64,000 nt of DNA from Sphingobacterium sp. ML3W (GTDB lineage: Bacteria; Bacteroidota; Bacteroidia; Sphingobacteriales; Sphingobacteriaceae). Positions 35,646 through 43,534 of this stretch are shown here, in pieces (position 1 is the first letter of the stretch; every line of letters begins with the position of its first letter). Below the pieces are notes generated by a model. That model was not told the origin of the DNA. It did no database searches and worked only from the letters and a program-made list of their open reading frames with translations. The DNA lies in NCBI RefSeq assembly GCF_029542085.1, contig NZ_CP107036.1:1426001-1490000 (forward strand). Reading direction: 5' to 3'. Made by a program: the position numbers and the translations under genes.

Positions 35646-35853
35646 TCTTTACAACCTGTTTTTTTCTACAGTGTGTCTATTCAGGCGCACGAAAAATGTT
35701 CTTTAAATGTGATTTGCGGGAATACCTCACCAAGCGATCGCTGATCGAATGCGGGTAATGGATGGTGTTTGTTCGTTTCGTTCTCATAATCATTTTTGGT
35801 TTATGTGGAACGATGTCAACCAATCATTGAAGAAGTTAATTTGCTCTAAAAAC

Positions 35854-35951
35854 AATAGGGCGAACTTCAATGCTTTTGAACGTGGCACGACCAAGCGCCA
35901 ATAATCCAAAGATTATTTTCCACAAAAGACCGACATGAAGTTCGCCCTATT
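35854..35951 (-). repeat. Long imperfect cruciform (98 bp) with 16-bp perfect outer arms
   Basis: AATAGGGCGAACTTCA (35854-35869) is the exact inverse of 35936-35951. Inside lies a second stem, AATAATC/GATTATT, with a four-base loop. On the minus strand the outer stem is followed by GTTTTTAG, so it can act as a terminator of the small unit 35950-36121. The variant GGCGAACTC recurs at about 35988. Its length and nested stems also recall a MITE-like element or recombination site. Confidence 0.6.
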
Positions 35952-36036
35952 AGACTATACCACTAAGATATGAAAATCTAATAGAAATGGCGAACTCACG
36001 ATTGCTCATGTGGAATTTTTGGTCGTTTTCGTTCAT
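35950..36036 (-). CDS. Possible 28-residue leader peptide
   Basis: An ATG at 36036 opens MNENDQKFHMSNREFAISIR, ending SGIV and TAA inside the right arm of the cruciform. With a promoter upstream and a long hairpin plus T run downstream it looks like a self-contained micro-unit or a leader/attenuator. It could also be chance. Confidence 0.3.
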   Translation of the reverse strand: MNENDQKFHMSNREFAISIRFSYLSGIV

Positions 36037-36089
36037 GAGTAACATCGTTAAGTTAGGGCTATACCCTACTTTATCGCTATTAATTACTA

Positions 36090-36121
36090 CAAAGATAATA
36101 AACACTTGTCGTAATATCAAA
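36090..36121 (-). promoter_or_regulatory. Minus-strand promoter at the island's left edge
   Basis: TATCTTTG (plus 36090-36097) is an exact TAnnTTTG -7 box, with TTTTG 20 bp upstream on the minus strand (36118-36121). It would drive the 28-residue frame and the cruciform, and possibly read on toward SusC 830 bp away. Confidence 0.5.
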
Positions 36122-36145
36122 ATAAAAATATAATAAGTGTAAAAT

Positions 36146-36694
36146 ATGAGTTGGAAACAAAACTTGTCAAACATTATAATAAATTCAAGCTATCAATTAT
36201 CAGAAATTAGTTCGTGGACAAATATCGAGGTGCCTAAACTCTCTGATATGAAAAACTTAAAACATCCAAATTTCAATTGCAAAGAATTTTTATTATTAAA
36301 GCTTTTATTAAAAAGGCAACATAGCTCTTTCATTGATGAAGTTTTTGGTTTCAATTATTTCGACGGAATAAAAAAAATTGAATATGCACCCAAACTCACA
36401 GGATTGGGAATCATATTGAAAGATAGGTACCAATTTGAAATTCTTCCAAAGAAGGAGGTTGTTGAAAATTCGAAGCTAAAATCGAGTAGAATTGATTATT
36501 TAATCTCGCAGGAGGACGAAAGTATTAAAATTGAGGAAATCACAAAGCTAGAACTAACTTTTGGCGAGGAATTGGGCACTTTGTGTAATCTTAGATTTCC
36601 AGATTTACGAATCAACACTGAGGAGGAATATTTAGTCAAATTGGAACAGATAAAAGAATACAATAGAGAAGCAAATAACAGGAGGAAAAAGTAA
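36146..36694 (+). CDS. Hypothetical protein, 182 residues
   Basis: Not recognised. A soluble, charged protein opening MSWKQNLSNIIINSSYQLSEISSW, with NCKEFLLLKLLLKRQHSSFIDEV and a C-terminal EEYLVKLEQIKEYNREANNRRKK helix. Its AT-rich base composition matches the accessory island it begins. The next gene starts 8 bp after its stop, so the two are an operon. It resembles immunity or orphan toxin-associated proteins in style only. Confidence 0.5.
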   Translation: MSWKQNLSNIIINSSYQLSEISSWTNIEVPKLSDMKNLKHPNFNCKEFLLLKLLLKRQHSSFIDEVFGFNYFDGIKKIEYAPKLTGLGIILKDRYQFEILPKKEVVENSKLKSSRIDYLISQEDESIKIEEITKLELTFGEELGTLCNLRFPDLRINTEEEYLVKLEQIKEYNREANNRRKK

Positions 36695-36702
36695 ATAATT
36701 AT

Positions 36703-36969
36703 ATGTCTACGATAGAACAACCTAATTATTTAAATAAATCTGTAAGAATATTTAGATTCTATACTATTGCATCATTAATCTTAATTCTACTCGTTATGCT
36801 TTTGTCGTCTTTACGGCAGAATTATTTAATATTGATATCGGCAATAACACTATTACCTGTATTAATTCCGTTAATATTGGCTCCAATGGGTTTGTATTAC
36901 AAGCCAAAGAAGAGCCAAGGAAAAAACGGACAATGTTCTTTATGGGACATATGTTCTTTTGTACGTTGA
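36703..36969 (+). CDS. Small membrane protein, 88 residues
   Basis: Two predicted membrane helices (FYTIASLILILLVMLLSSL and YLILISAITLLPVLIPLILAPMGLYY) followed by a short basic tail KPKKSQGKNGQ. It starts 8 bp after the 182-residue gene and is likely co-transcribed. No family is recognised. The last 15 residues may be out of register with the original protein, as the tail looks frayed. Confidence 0.5.
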   Translation: MSTIEQPNYLNKSVRIFRFYTIASLILILLVMLLSSLRQNYLILISAITLLPVLIPLILAPMGLYYKPKKSQGKNGQCSLWDICSFVR

Positions 36970-37082
36970 TAATATTATATGTCATGGCCATAATTAAGGA
37001 TGTATCTTTCCTTAATTGGTAAAAGATTGATTTTTATATTGATTTACATTGCTAATCCTAATTTTCAAAAAATGAAAACACG

Positions 37083-37370
37083 ATGGTTTTAGAAGTAGCT
37101 ATTTTAAATGTAAAACTTGGTAGAGCGGAAAAGTTTGAAAATGATTTTCAAATAGCTAGCCAATATATTTCATCCATCGACGGATATATAAAACACTCCT
37201 TAAAGAAATGTATAGAGGTAGACAACCAATACATTTTATTGGTGCAATGGGTTTCTGTCGAAGCACATGAAGTTGGATTCCGACAGTCGCCGCAATACCA
37301 GAAATGGAAAACCCTACTACACGACTATTATGATCCTTTTCCGCAGGTTTTGCACTATGAAAAAATATGA
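37083..37370 (+). CDS. ABM-fold (antibiotic biosynthesis monooxygenase-like) protein
   Basis: A 95-residue dimeric alpha-beta barrel protein. VLEVAILNVKLGRAEKFENDFQIASQYISSIDGYIKHSLKKCIE, then YILLVQWVSVEAHEVGFRQSPQYQKWKTLLHDYYDPFPQVLHYEKI matches the ABM domain well, including the closing HYE. Small ABM proteins act as heme- or quinol-handling monooxygenases or as structural units; the role here is unknown. Its stop is only 13 bp before the broken GNAT copy. Confidence 0.8.
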   Translation: MVLEVAILNVKLGRAEKFENDFQIASQYISSIDGYIKHSLKKCIEVDNQYILLVQWVSVEAHEVGFRQSPQYQKWKTLLHDYYDPFPQVLHYEKI

Positions 37371-37382
37371 TAGATTGAATGT

Positions 37383-37552
37383 CTTATCCCCTCCTATCAA
37401 GGCAAGGTATTAGACCCTTGATTATGGATAAAATGCAAGAGATTTATAAGGATTTTCATATGCAGATGCTAACTGTTGATGCGACAGAATTCTACAAAGA
37501 AATGAGATTCTCTCGTGCAGGGCAGACCGAGCCTATGTGGATCTATATATAA
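37383..37552 (+). pseudogene. Broken partial copy of the GNAT acetyltransferase gene
   Basis: Matches the 3' half of the intact GNAT gene at 57273-57680. Positions 37418-37470 are identical to 57528-57580 over 53 bp, and flanking blocks (CCCTCCTATCAAGGCAA and the final GCAGGGCAGACCGAGCC-like end) also match with drift. A frameshift after SYQGK, a stop, and a deletion of about five codons (GKAIH) make it non-functional. The pair brackets about 20 kb of accessory DNA. Confidence 0.85.
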
Positions 37553-37592
37553 AGGTAGTGATCACTGAGAGAAGGTTAAGATTGTGAAATAT

Positions 37593-38069
37593 ATGGCAGA
37601 TTTTAAAGTAATAATACCCAATGATTTATATTCCTTGCTTAATTTTGAACAAGATGATTTACCGGGAGTAGCCGTGGTCAACACTGCATTAAAGGAATTT
37701 GAACCAAAAATAGTTTTCGCGTGGCATTTATCAATTATGATAGATCTAGACGATTTAATAGAAAATGGAATGCCTTCAAAAAGTGAAGTTGAAGTAATTG
37801 ACAACTATGGCGATTATTTAGATAATGAAATAAAAGGAAAAGATAAGGAAAGGCCTAATGCCTTATTTCTTGCAAGAATAACCTGGAATAAGACTCGAGA
37901 ATTAATTTGGAGAGTCTACGATCCTGAAGTCTCAAACGGCTTTCTGCAAGAAATTATTACAGCTAACTCCTCCCCTAGACAGTTTGACTATCGAATCGAT
38001 CCTGACGATAATTGGGAATTGGCAAAATGGCATTTGACAGATTGGGATATTTCTAATAGGAGTGATTAG
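37593..38069 (+). CDS. DUF695-domain protein
   Basis: About 158 residues from MADFKVIIPND; an ATG 9 bp earlier is also possible. The pattern FAWHLSIMIDLDDLIENGMPSKSEVEVIDNYGDYLDNEIKG, then NALFLARITWNKTRELIWRVYDPEVSN, and the closing WELAKWHLTDW fits DUF695, a family found alone or with RraB-like domains and often among polymorphic-toxin immunity genes. No catalytic motif is evident. It ends before a strong terminator and is followed by the first short repeat that flanks the defence block. Confidence 0.7.
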   Translation: MADFKVIIPNDLYSLLNFEQDDLPGVAVVNTALKEFEPKIVFAWHLSIMIDLDDLIENGMPSKSEVEVIDNYGDYLDNEIKGKDKERPNALFLARITWNKTRELIWRVYDPEVSNGFLQEIITANSSPRQFDYRIDPDDNWELAKWHLTDWDISNRSD

Positions 38070-38101
38070 AGTTCACCACCAATTGGGTAAATAAAAAATA
38101 C

Positions 38102-38140
38102 AGAGTTCAGTTATGTTCCTTATAACTGAACTCTTTTTTC
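38102..38140 (+). terminator. Strong intrinsic terminator after the DUF695 gene
   Basis: A perfect 13-bp stem AGAGTTCAGTTAT / ATAACTGAACTCT, seven-base loop, then TTTTTT. Confidence 0.85.
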
Positions 38141-38291
38141 AAATAAGGTATTTACACACATCGCTTCACTTATTTAACTGACAGTCAATTAGAAAAGTCC
38201 AATCTCAGCTACCGAAAAAATGGGATACTTACACCCTATAACTGCACGTCAGTTACTTCCTTGAAGTTTACATATTACTAAAAGTGAAAAT

Positions 38292-38342
38292 GATAACAAC
38301 GTTGGCTGCTATTGGATCATTACATCGAGAAATCTTTCTCGG
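38292..38342 (+). repeat. Left copy of a 51-bp repeat flanking the defence block
   Basis: About 44 of 51 positions match 49596-49646, including the 21-bp identical core TTGGCTGCTATTGGATCATTA. Both copies read in one frame as ITTLAAIGSL(H/Y)REI, so they are fragments of the same ancestral coding sequence. The rest of the gap 38141-38439 shows nothing else. Confidence 0.7.
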
Positions 38343-38439
38343 GCAGAGTACAAAGCGAAACCGACAATCAGAATGAATCAAGTAACCATTGTTCTACTCT
38401 TCGAATGCTTTAGAACTTTCTTCAATACATCCTAATATA

Positions 38440-38474
38440 CTGGAGTAAATTTCAGAAAAGGCAATTTACTCCAG
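38440..38474 (-). terminator. Terminator of the 405-residue gene
   Basis: CTGGAGTAAATT (38440-38451) pairs exactly with AATTTACTCCAG (38463-38474), 11 bp past the stop codon of the minus gene. Confidence 0.7.
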
Positions 38475-38484
38475 AATTTTAATT

Positions 38485-39702
38485 TTAAATACGCTCGCAA
38501 AAAATCCCTTCAAACTTATTCGGTAGAATTATACACCTTTGAATTCTCTTAATAACAAAATTTCGAATTGCACCATCCCTAAGTAAACAATTACATTTCA
38601 AGGAAGGAACTGAAATTTCACCTGTTAACTTATCGGTATCAGAAGAAAGCTCCTGTATGTTTACAATTCTCTCTGTGTCATTACCATTACGATCTGTATA
38701 CCATATTTTCGCCCATATATTCTTTAGGCTTTCAGCATTTTTTATATCAAAAAAGTCTGCAATATTTTCAACAATATTTCCATCCTCAATTATAGTATTA
38801 AAATCGACAAATGATTGTACTGGAAACTTGTGGGAGTAACTTGACCGCTTGTTTGTAAAACCATTTATTATGTCAAAAACATAATAATAATGCTTAAACG
38901 TTACGGAGTCAAGATAAAGAGGAATAGCTTTAAGAAATAAATTTGGATTCCCCTCCATCCCCTTTTTATCTTTTAAACAATGATAATAGTATTTTTTATG
39001 AGAATAGTATATAGGCTCATTATTAAACTCAACCATTTTTAAAGAATCCAGTGGTATTGTATCTTCGCTAAATTTCCCAGATTCATTATTCAGCCACTTA
39101 ATCTTTGCAAATAATGTAGATTTTTTCGCTAACTCTTTGCCGTCTTTTTCACTATGTTTAGTACCATCTTCTTCATATTTAACATCAATTATTGTGGCAA
39201 TTGGAGGAAGAAAGTCTAACAAATTATTTACATTCATTTTGGTTTTGTACCCTATAGTATCTTGAAATATCTTCTGTTTGCCAAGCTCTAAATCGACAGT
39301 TCTTAGAATTACCTCCTTTCCAACGAATTCTTTTTTCCACTTATTAAAATTAAATACATTAGCGCTGTATTCTTGTTGCGGTAGTGTTTCAATATGTTTT
39401 ACCTCGTTAGCTTTAAACCATAATTTTTCAAACTTACCCTCACGAGTGGAGTAAAAGAGACACTTATATTGATTTGGATCTTTTGCCCCAGTTAGTGGAT
39501 CATGAGATGTCTTTTTTAACACCTCAATTATTATCATCAAAGGAGGTGTAAATTTCGCATAAGCTCCAATCTTTGGCAAAAAATACTTGCTTTGAAAGGG
39601 ATGGCTCCTTAAAGATACTATATCCCCCATCTCAAACTTTTTCTCAACAGCAGGTTTGATATCAGACAGATAAGATTTAGTAGACACAATTTGACTTTCC
39701 AT
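38485..39702 (-). CDS. Unknown protein, 405 residues, divergent from the reverse transcriptase
   Basis: Not recognised. It opens with MGDIVSLRSHPF-like text at residues 26-37 (a small beta-barrel/YodC-like look). Similar SH3-like beta segments appear to recur: EFVGKEVILRTVDLELGKQKIFQ, then LFAKIKWLNNESGKFSEDTIPLDSLKMVEF, then IWAKIWYTDRNGNDTERIVNIQEL. So it may consist of several copies of one small beta fold. No membrane segment or catalytic motif is visible. Its start is 416 bp from the reverse transcriptase start on the opposite strand, sharing the non-coding region, so it may be a partner, regulator or cargo of that defence module. Confidence 0.5.
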   Translation of the reverse strand: MESQIVSTKSYLSDIKPAVEKKFEMGDIVSLRSHPFQSKYFLPKIGAYAKFTPPLMIIIEVLKKTSHDPLTGAKDPNQYKCLFYSTREGKFEKLWFKANEVKHIETLPQQEYSANVFNFNKWKKEFVGKEVILRTVDLELGKQKIFQDTIGYKTKMNVNNLLDFLPPIATIIDVKYEEDGTKHSEKDGKELAKKSTLFAKIKWLNNESGKFSEDTIPLDSLKMVEFNNEPIYYSHKKYYYHCLKDKKGMEGNPNLFLKAIPLYLDSVTFKHYYYVFDIINGFTNKRSSYSHKFPVQSFVDFNTIIEDGNIVENIADFFDIKNAESLKNIWAKIWYTDRNGNDTERIVNIQELSSDTDKLTGEISVPSLKCNCLLRDGAIRNFVIKRIQRCIILPNKFEGIFCERI

Positions 39703-39719
39703 AATACAGATTATTAATT

Positions 39720-40118
39720 ATTACTAAAAAAAAAGGTTAATTATCTGCGCAATTTACTAATTTAGCTGAGCTTTGCAATGGGATAAAACGTAGTTTACAA
39801 TTAGGTAGGATTATAGAGCTTTATAGCTTTACTATTTTTTTATAAAAGTAGGTGGTGGTTTACAATAACTGGTCTCTTTCGCAAAGAATAGAGCATCAGC
39901 TGTAACATCAATCAGACTATTTATTATTCCTCCTAACAGCTCTGCTTGAAGGAGAGTGGATATGATTGTTATTATCATCTTCAACAAATTTAATATAAAT
40001 ATGTCACATTTATCGCAATTACAATGACTCAGTTATTGGGTCCTGATCCGCACCATTGATGGTGGTATGTAAACATGAATACATTATTGATAGCCCATTG
40101 CGAAGCCTATTTTAGATT
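39720..40118 (+). ncRNA. Non-coding leader of the reverse transcriptase, candidate DRT2-type RNA
   Basis: About 400 bp with no credible frame precedes the RT gene. It contains local hairpins such as CACCAT-tg-ATGGTG (about 40050-40065) and several AGCT-containing stems. DRT2 systems place their template ncRNA directly upstream of the RT gene, so this is where it should be. The RNA boundaries cannot be set by reading alone. Confidence 0.4.
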
Positions 40119-41738
40119 ATGAAAAGAAAACCAGATTGGCTTCAAAGCAAAGGTTATATGCATATAACTCCATCATTAAGTATGGAGAGTAATTGGTTAG
40201 ATTACTATCGTAAAATCACCTCTCCCACCTACATAGCTAAATATGCTTTTTTTCCTTTAATACATCGGATTCTTTCTGACAGAAAATACAAAAAGGGTGA
40301 TCCAAAAAAACATCATATTAAAGAAGGTAAATTCAAAGCGCACAGCCATAATCGTATTGATGGTAAAGGATCTGATAAAACAATAAAAAAACGCCCCCTA
40401 CATTATGCTAGTCACTTCGATGCTTTAATATATAGTTATTATGCACATGTACTTGGTGAATGCTATGAAGCTAAACTGAAAGAAGATGAGGAATTAGATA
40501 AAGCTGTTTTGGCGTATCGTACTATCCCTGTCAGTAAGGAAGATCAAAAAGGTAAAAGTAATATCCATTTTGCCCATGATGTTTTTTCAGAGATAAATAG
40601 ACGGGTTGAAACTGATAGTGAAGTATCTGTACTTGCTATCGATTTGAAGAGTTTCTTCTCAACTTTACATCACGACACATTATATAAGATATGGGCTTAT
40701 GCATTGGATCGAGATGAATTACCACCCGATCATTATAACGTATTTAAATCCTGTACGAACTTTAGCTATGTATTGTATAATGACCTTAAAAAAAATGGTA
40801 AACGACACTTCGACGAATCTAATCTTGCTAAGATAAGGCGCTCGAAAGGATTTAAGTGTTTTTTCGAGTCTAATGAACAATTTAGGAAAACAATAAAAGA
40901 AGGTAAACTCTCAATATATAAAAATCCATTCCGTGGTGATAAAGATATAAATGGTAAGAAGCAAATGATCGGTATTCCACAAGGCCTACCCGTCAGTGCT
41001 ATACTAGCGAATCTTTACTTAATAGAGTTTGATCGTAATATTATTAATGAAATATGTAGGAAGTTTGGAGCGCACTATCGGCGCTATTCTGATGATATCC
41101 TGATATTATGTAAACCAGATCAAATGAAATTCATTGATGAGTATGTTAATGAACTCATTCTTAAATATCATGTTAAAATAAGTAAGGAAAAAACCGAACG
41201 TTTTCTGTTCAAGAAAATTGTCTATAATAAAAACGGAGATGAACGAATTACATCTATTAAAATTTTAGCAGAAGACAAACAAATTATTGATTGTCCTTTA
41301 AATTATCTGGGCTTCGAGTTTCGTGGATATAATACACTGATAAAATCAACCAACATTGCAAAATACTATCGAAGGGTAATTGAGATTATCAAAAGGCGAT
41401 CTCGACGAGCTGTGAAACTTTCGGCCCACAACCCTACTATTCCAAGAGCCGTATATCTTAATCAAGTTAAGAAGCTTTACAATTCCCCTCTAAAGCATGC
41501 AAATAAAACGGAGAATAAGCAAGTATTCCGTAGACGCTATTCGTTAATTATTAATGACCGTGGAGATTTTATGTTTGATCATCGTGACATAGAAGTTAAA
41601 CAACAATCGAATTATCTTTCATACATAAGGCGTTGTCGGAAACAATTTGGCACAGACTCCTTTTCTCGCCAGCTCAGAAAAAAGCGACAAATTATTGGTC
41701 AGGCTATTAATAAGCATTTGGTCAATAAGGATTGGTAG
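40119..41738 (+). CDS. Defence-associated reverse transcriptase, DRT2-like
   Basis: 539 residues. RT motifs are intact: motif A AIDLKSFFSTL with Asp175, the GIPQGLPVSAILANLYL turn at 285-301, and the catalytic YSDD at 323-326 in YRRYSDDILIL. The N-terminus KGYMHITPSLS, the segment ITSPTYIAKYAFFPLIH, the block RPLHYASHFDALIYSYYAHVLGECYE and SNIHFAHDVFSEI resemble the stand-alone antiviral UG2/DRT2 group rather than group II intron or retron enzymes. There is no maturase or endonuclease domain. DRT2 enzymes reverse transcribe an upstream ncRNA during phage infection. The subgroup call is from memory of the family; the RT call is certain. Confidence 0.75.
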   Translation: MKRKPDWLQSKGYMHITPSLSMESNWLDYYRKITSPTYIAKYAFFPLIHRILSDRKYKKGDPKKHHIKEGKFKAHSHNRIDGKGSDKTIKKRPLHYASHFDALIYSYYAHVLGECYEAKLKEDEELDKAVLAYRTIPVSKEDQKGKSNIHFAHDVFSEINRRVETDSEVSVLAIDLKSFFSTLHHDTLYKIWAYALDRDELPPDHYNVFKSCTNFSYVLYNDLKKNGKRHFDESNLAKIRRSKGFKCFFESNEQFRKTIKEGKLSIYKNPFRGDKDINGKKQMIGIPQGLPVSAILANLYLIEFDRNIINEICRKFGAHYRRYSDDILILCKPDQMKFIDEYVNELILKYHVKISKEKTERFLFKKIVYNKNGDERITSIKILAEDKQIIDCPLNYLGFEFRGYNTLIKSTNIAKYYRRVIEIIKRRSRRAVKLSAHNPTIPRAVYLNQVKKLYNSPLKHANKTENKQVFRRRYSLIINDRGDFMFDHRDIEVKQQSNYLSYIRRCRKQFGTDSFSRQLRKKRQIIGQAINKHLVNKDW

Positions 41739-41801
41739 AAATTTTTGGTATATATTTCCGTTAACAATTCCCAAATAAAATGCCATATTTCCGAATATCG
41801 A

Positions 41802-43343
41802 TTACTGATTTTTTTGTATTAAATGGTCGGGGTTCGCAATGTGTCTTAGACTATTACCGCTCTGAACTTTCATACCTTGCATGATCATTCTCCATTTGAT
41901 AACTTCTGTAATACCACGGTCAATGACATATCCATCATAACCTGCAGATTTTAATAACAACATTGCACTGAGCATAACAAGCCGATTAGCCATAACGCTA
42001 AGCAACTCCTGATCAGTTAAATCAGAATTTTCGTTCTTTGGAAGGTTGCCATGCAGAAAGAAATTACGGCTTTTAATGCATTCTAGCTCTTCTTCAGAAA
42101 GCGATATTCCCAATTGATCAAAAGGAGAAGTCAGTTTGTTTTTGTTAGGCATACTATTCATCAAGTCAATTTTGGTTTTCAATAGTTGATATTGTTCTTT
42201 GGTAAGAGTTTCATTATATTCCTTCAATACCTTTTTGAGTTTATGCTTGATTCCTGATATTAATGAAGAATCTGATATAATTTTACCCTCAGTTTTTTTA
42301 TCACCTATTTTTTGGGTAATTGTTTCTAGTGCCACCGCTCCCATAGAAGCCTTCGCTGTATCGTTTAACGACCCTGCTTCAATAAGCAAGTAGCCAGAAC
42401 GCTGGTAATCACCATCTTTATAAAACATATTTACCAACTTATTAAATTGAGTTGAAGTCATTTTTCGTTCCTTTTCCGGCACATCTGGGTAATTTCCGGA
42501 ATCGAGTATAGGGCTACCCGATAGAATAGCGGCCTTACAATTTTCGTAATAAACGGAGGTTTTACTTGTATTTGAAAGCTCTTTTACCGTAATGTAATAG
42601 ATCGAATCTAACATATAGAACCCATTCAAAAGACCATATGCTGTGAGGATCGCGCTGACTATAGGTTGAAAAACATCGAAATCAATCATTTTTTTTGGCC
42701 AAATAATAAAAACACCAACACCATCTCCAAGCTGCTCATGGTAAAATAGCAGTTCGGTTTCTTCAATTTTTAAAGGTACCGCATTATAGAAACCTTTATC
42801 CTCGGATGCTGTAGTATAATCGAATATAAGCCCCGAGCTCAAAGCATTAAATGATTTAGTATCATATTTGATGTATGCTCTTTGGCGAGAATTCTTCCAT
42901 AAAGAATCGTCAGCATCTCCTTTGAAAGATTTTATTTCGATGTTACATTTGAAAGGGGCGCTAGTGTCCAATCCCATAGATCCGCTTACAACCTTATGAT
43001 TGTTAACAAATATACGCATCCCATCCTGTGTGACTAAACCGAAAGGTCTACGAAAAAAATAGTCTAGATCAATTCCTTTTTCGTGCTCGTCAGGATTAAT
43101 AGTCATATCTAAATAATAATTCCCATTTTCAAGTATCCGAAAAGAGCAGGCAACGGCAAGACCTGTTATAGTTGTGACAATTTTATAACTAGGTTTTCCG
43201 CTCTCGATTATATCAATTAGGTTCATTGAGGCCGTATCTGGCTCTAACATAGCGTATCTTTTTATCTTGTTTAAGTTATGAAATTTAATATTAATTCCTG
43301 TCTTTAAAGCTTTATGATAAGTTCTTTTAAAAATAACATTCAC
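41802..43343 (-). CDS. HEPN-motif protein, 513 residues, likely defence RNase
   Basis: The C-terminal region has the HEPN signature R-x4-H in KSRNFFLHGNLPKNE (R426 to H431), within a helical domain (about 360-500) with VMANRLVMLSAMLLLKSAGY. The N-terminal 330 residues are beta-rich (TTITGLAVACSFRILENGNYYLDMTI, then GMRIFVNNHKVVSG) and similar in layout to ApeA-type HEPN proteins with a sensor half. A start at Met32 (43250) is also possible. HEPN domains of this kind are RNases that halt translation during infection. It follows the PIN gene by 191 bp on the same strand. Confidence 0.6.
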   Translation of the reverse strand: MNVIFKRTYHKALKTGINIKFHNLNKIKRYAMLEPDTASMNLIDIIESGKPSYKIVTTITGLAVACSFRILENGNYYLDMTINPDEHEKGIDLDYFFRRPFGLVTQDGMRIFVNNHKVVSGSMGLDTSAPFKCNIEIKSFKGDADDSLWKNSRQRAYIKYDTKSFNALSSGLIFDYTTASEDKGFYNAVPLKIEETELLFYHEQLGDGVGVFIIWPKKMIDFDVFQPIVSAILTAYGLLNGFYMLDSIYYITVKELSNTSKTSVYYENCKAAILSGSPILDSGNYPDVPEKERKMTSTQFNKLVNMFYKDGDYQRSGYLLIEAGSLNDTAKASMGAVALETITQKIGDKKTEGKIISDSSLISGIKHKLKKVLKEYNETLTKEQYQLLKTKIDLMNSMPNKNKLTSPFDQLGISLSEEELECIKSRNFFLHGNLPKNENSDLTDQELLSVMANRLVMLSAMLLLKSAGYDGYVIDRGITEVIKWRMIMQGMKVQSGNSLRHIANPDHLIQKNQ

Positions 43344-43534
43344 GAAAAACCAAAATCGTTTGAATAATTGAATTTAAGTAATCCTATTGAATTATTCCAT
43401 TGATATAGCTCCGTTTACAGTCTCGTCCCATCCTTGCCGTCCATCAAAGAATACATTAGAAGACCTAATACCTATATTTAGTTATTTCATTGCCAAAGTT
43501 TACATTACATTTTCGAAAATTCCTATTGATTGCA

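Noticed and set aside
35854..35951. Cruciform as an integron attC site
   Set aside because: The outer arms end in AAC/GTT, but the adjoining bases do not fit RYYYAAC/GTTRRRY and there is no integrase or cassette array.
40119..41738. Reverse transcriptase as group II intron or retron
   Set aside because: There is no maturase or HNH domain, no domain V/VI RNA structure, and no msr/msd-like inverted repeat with a retron effector seen by reading.
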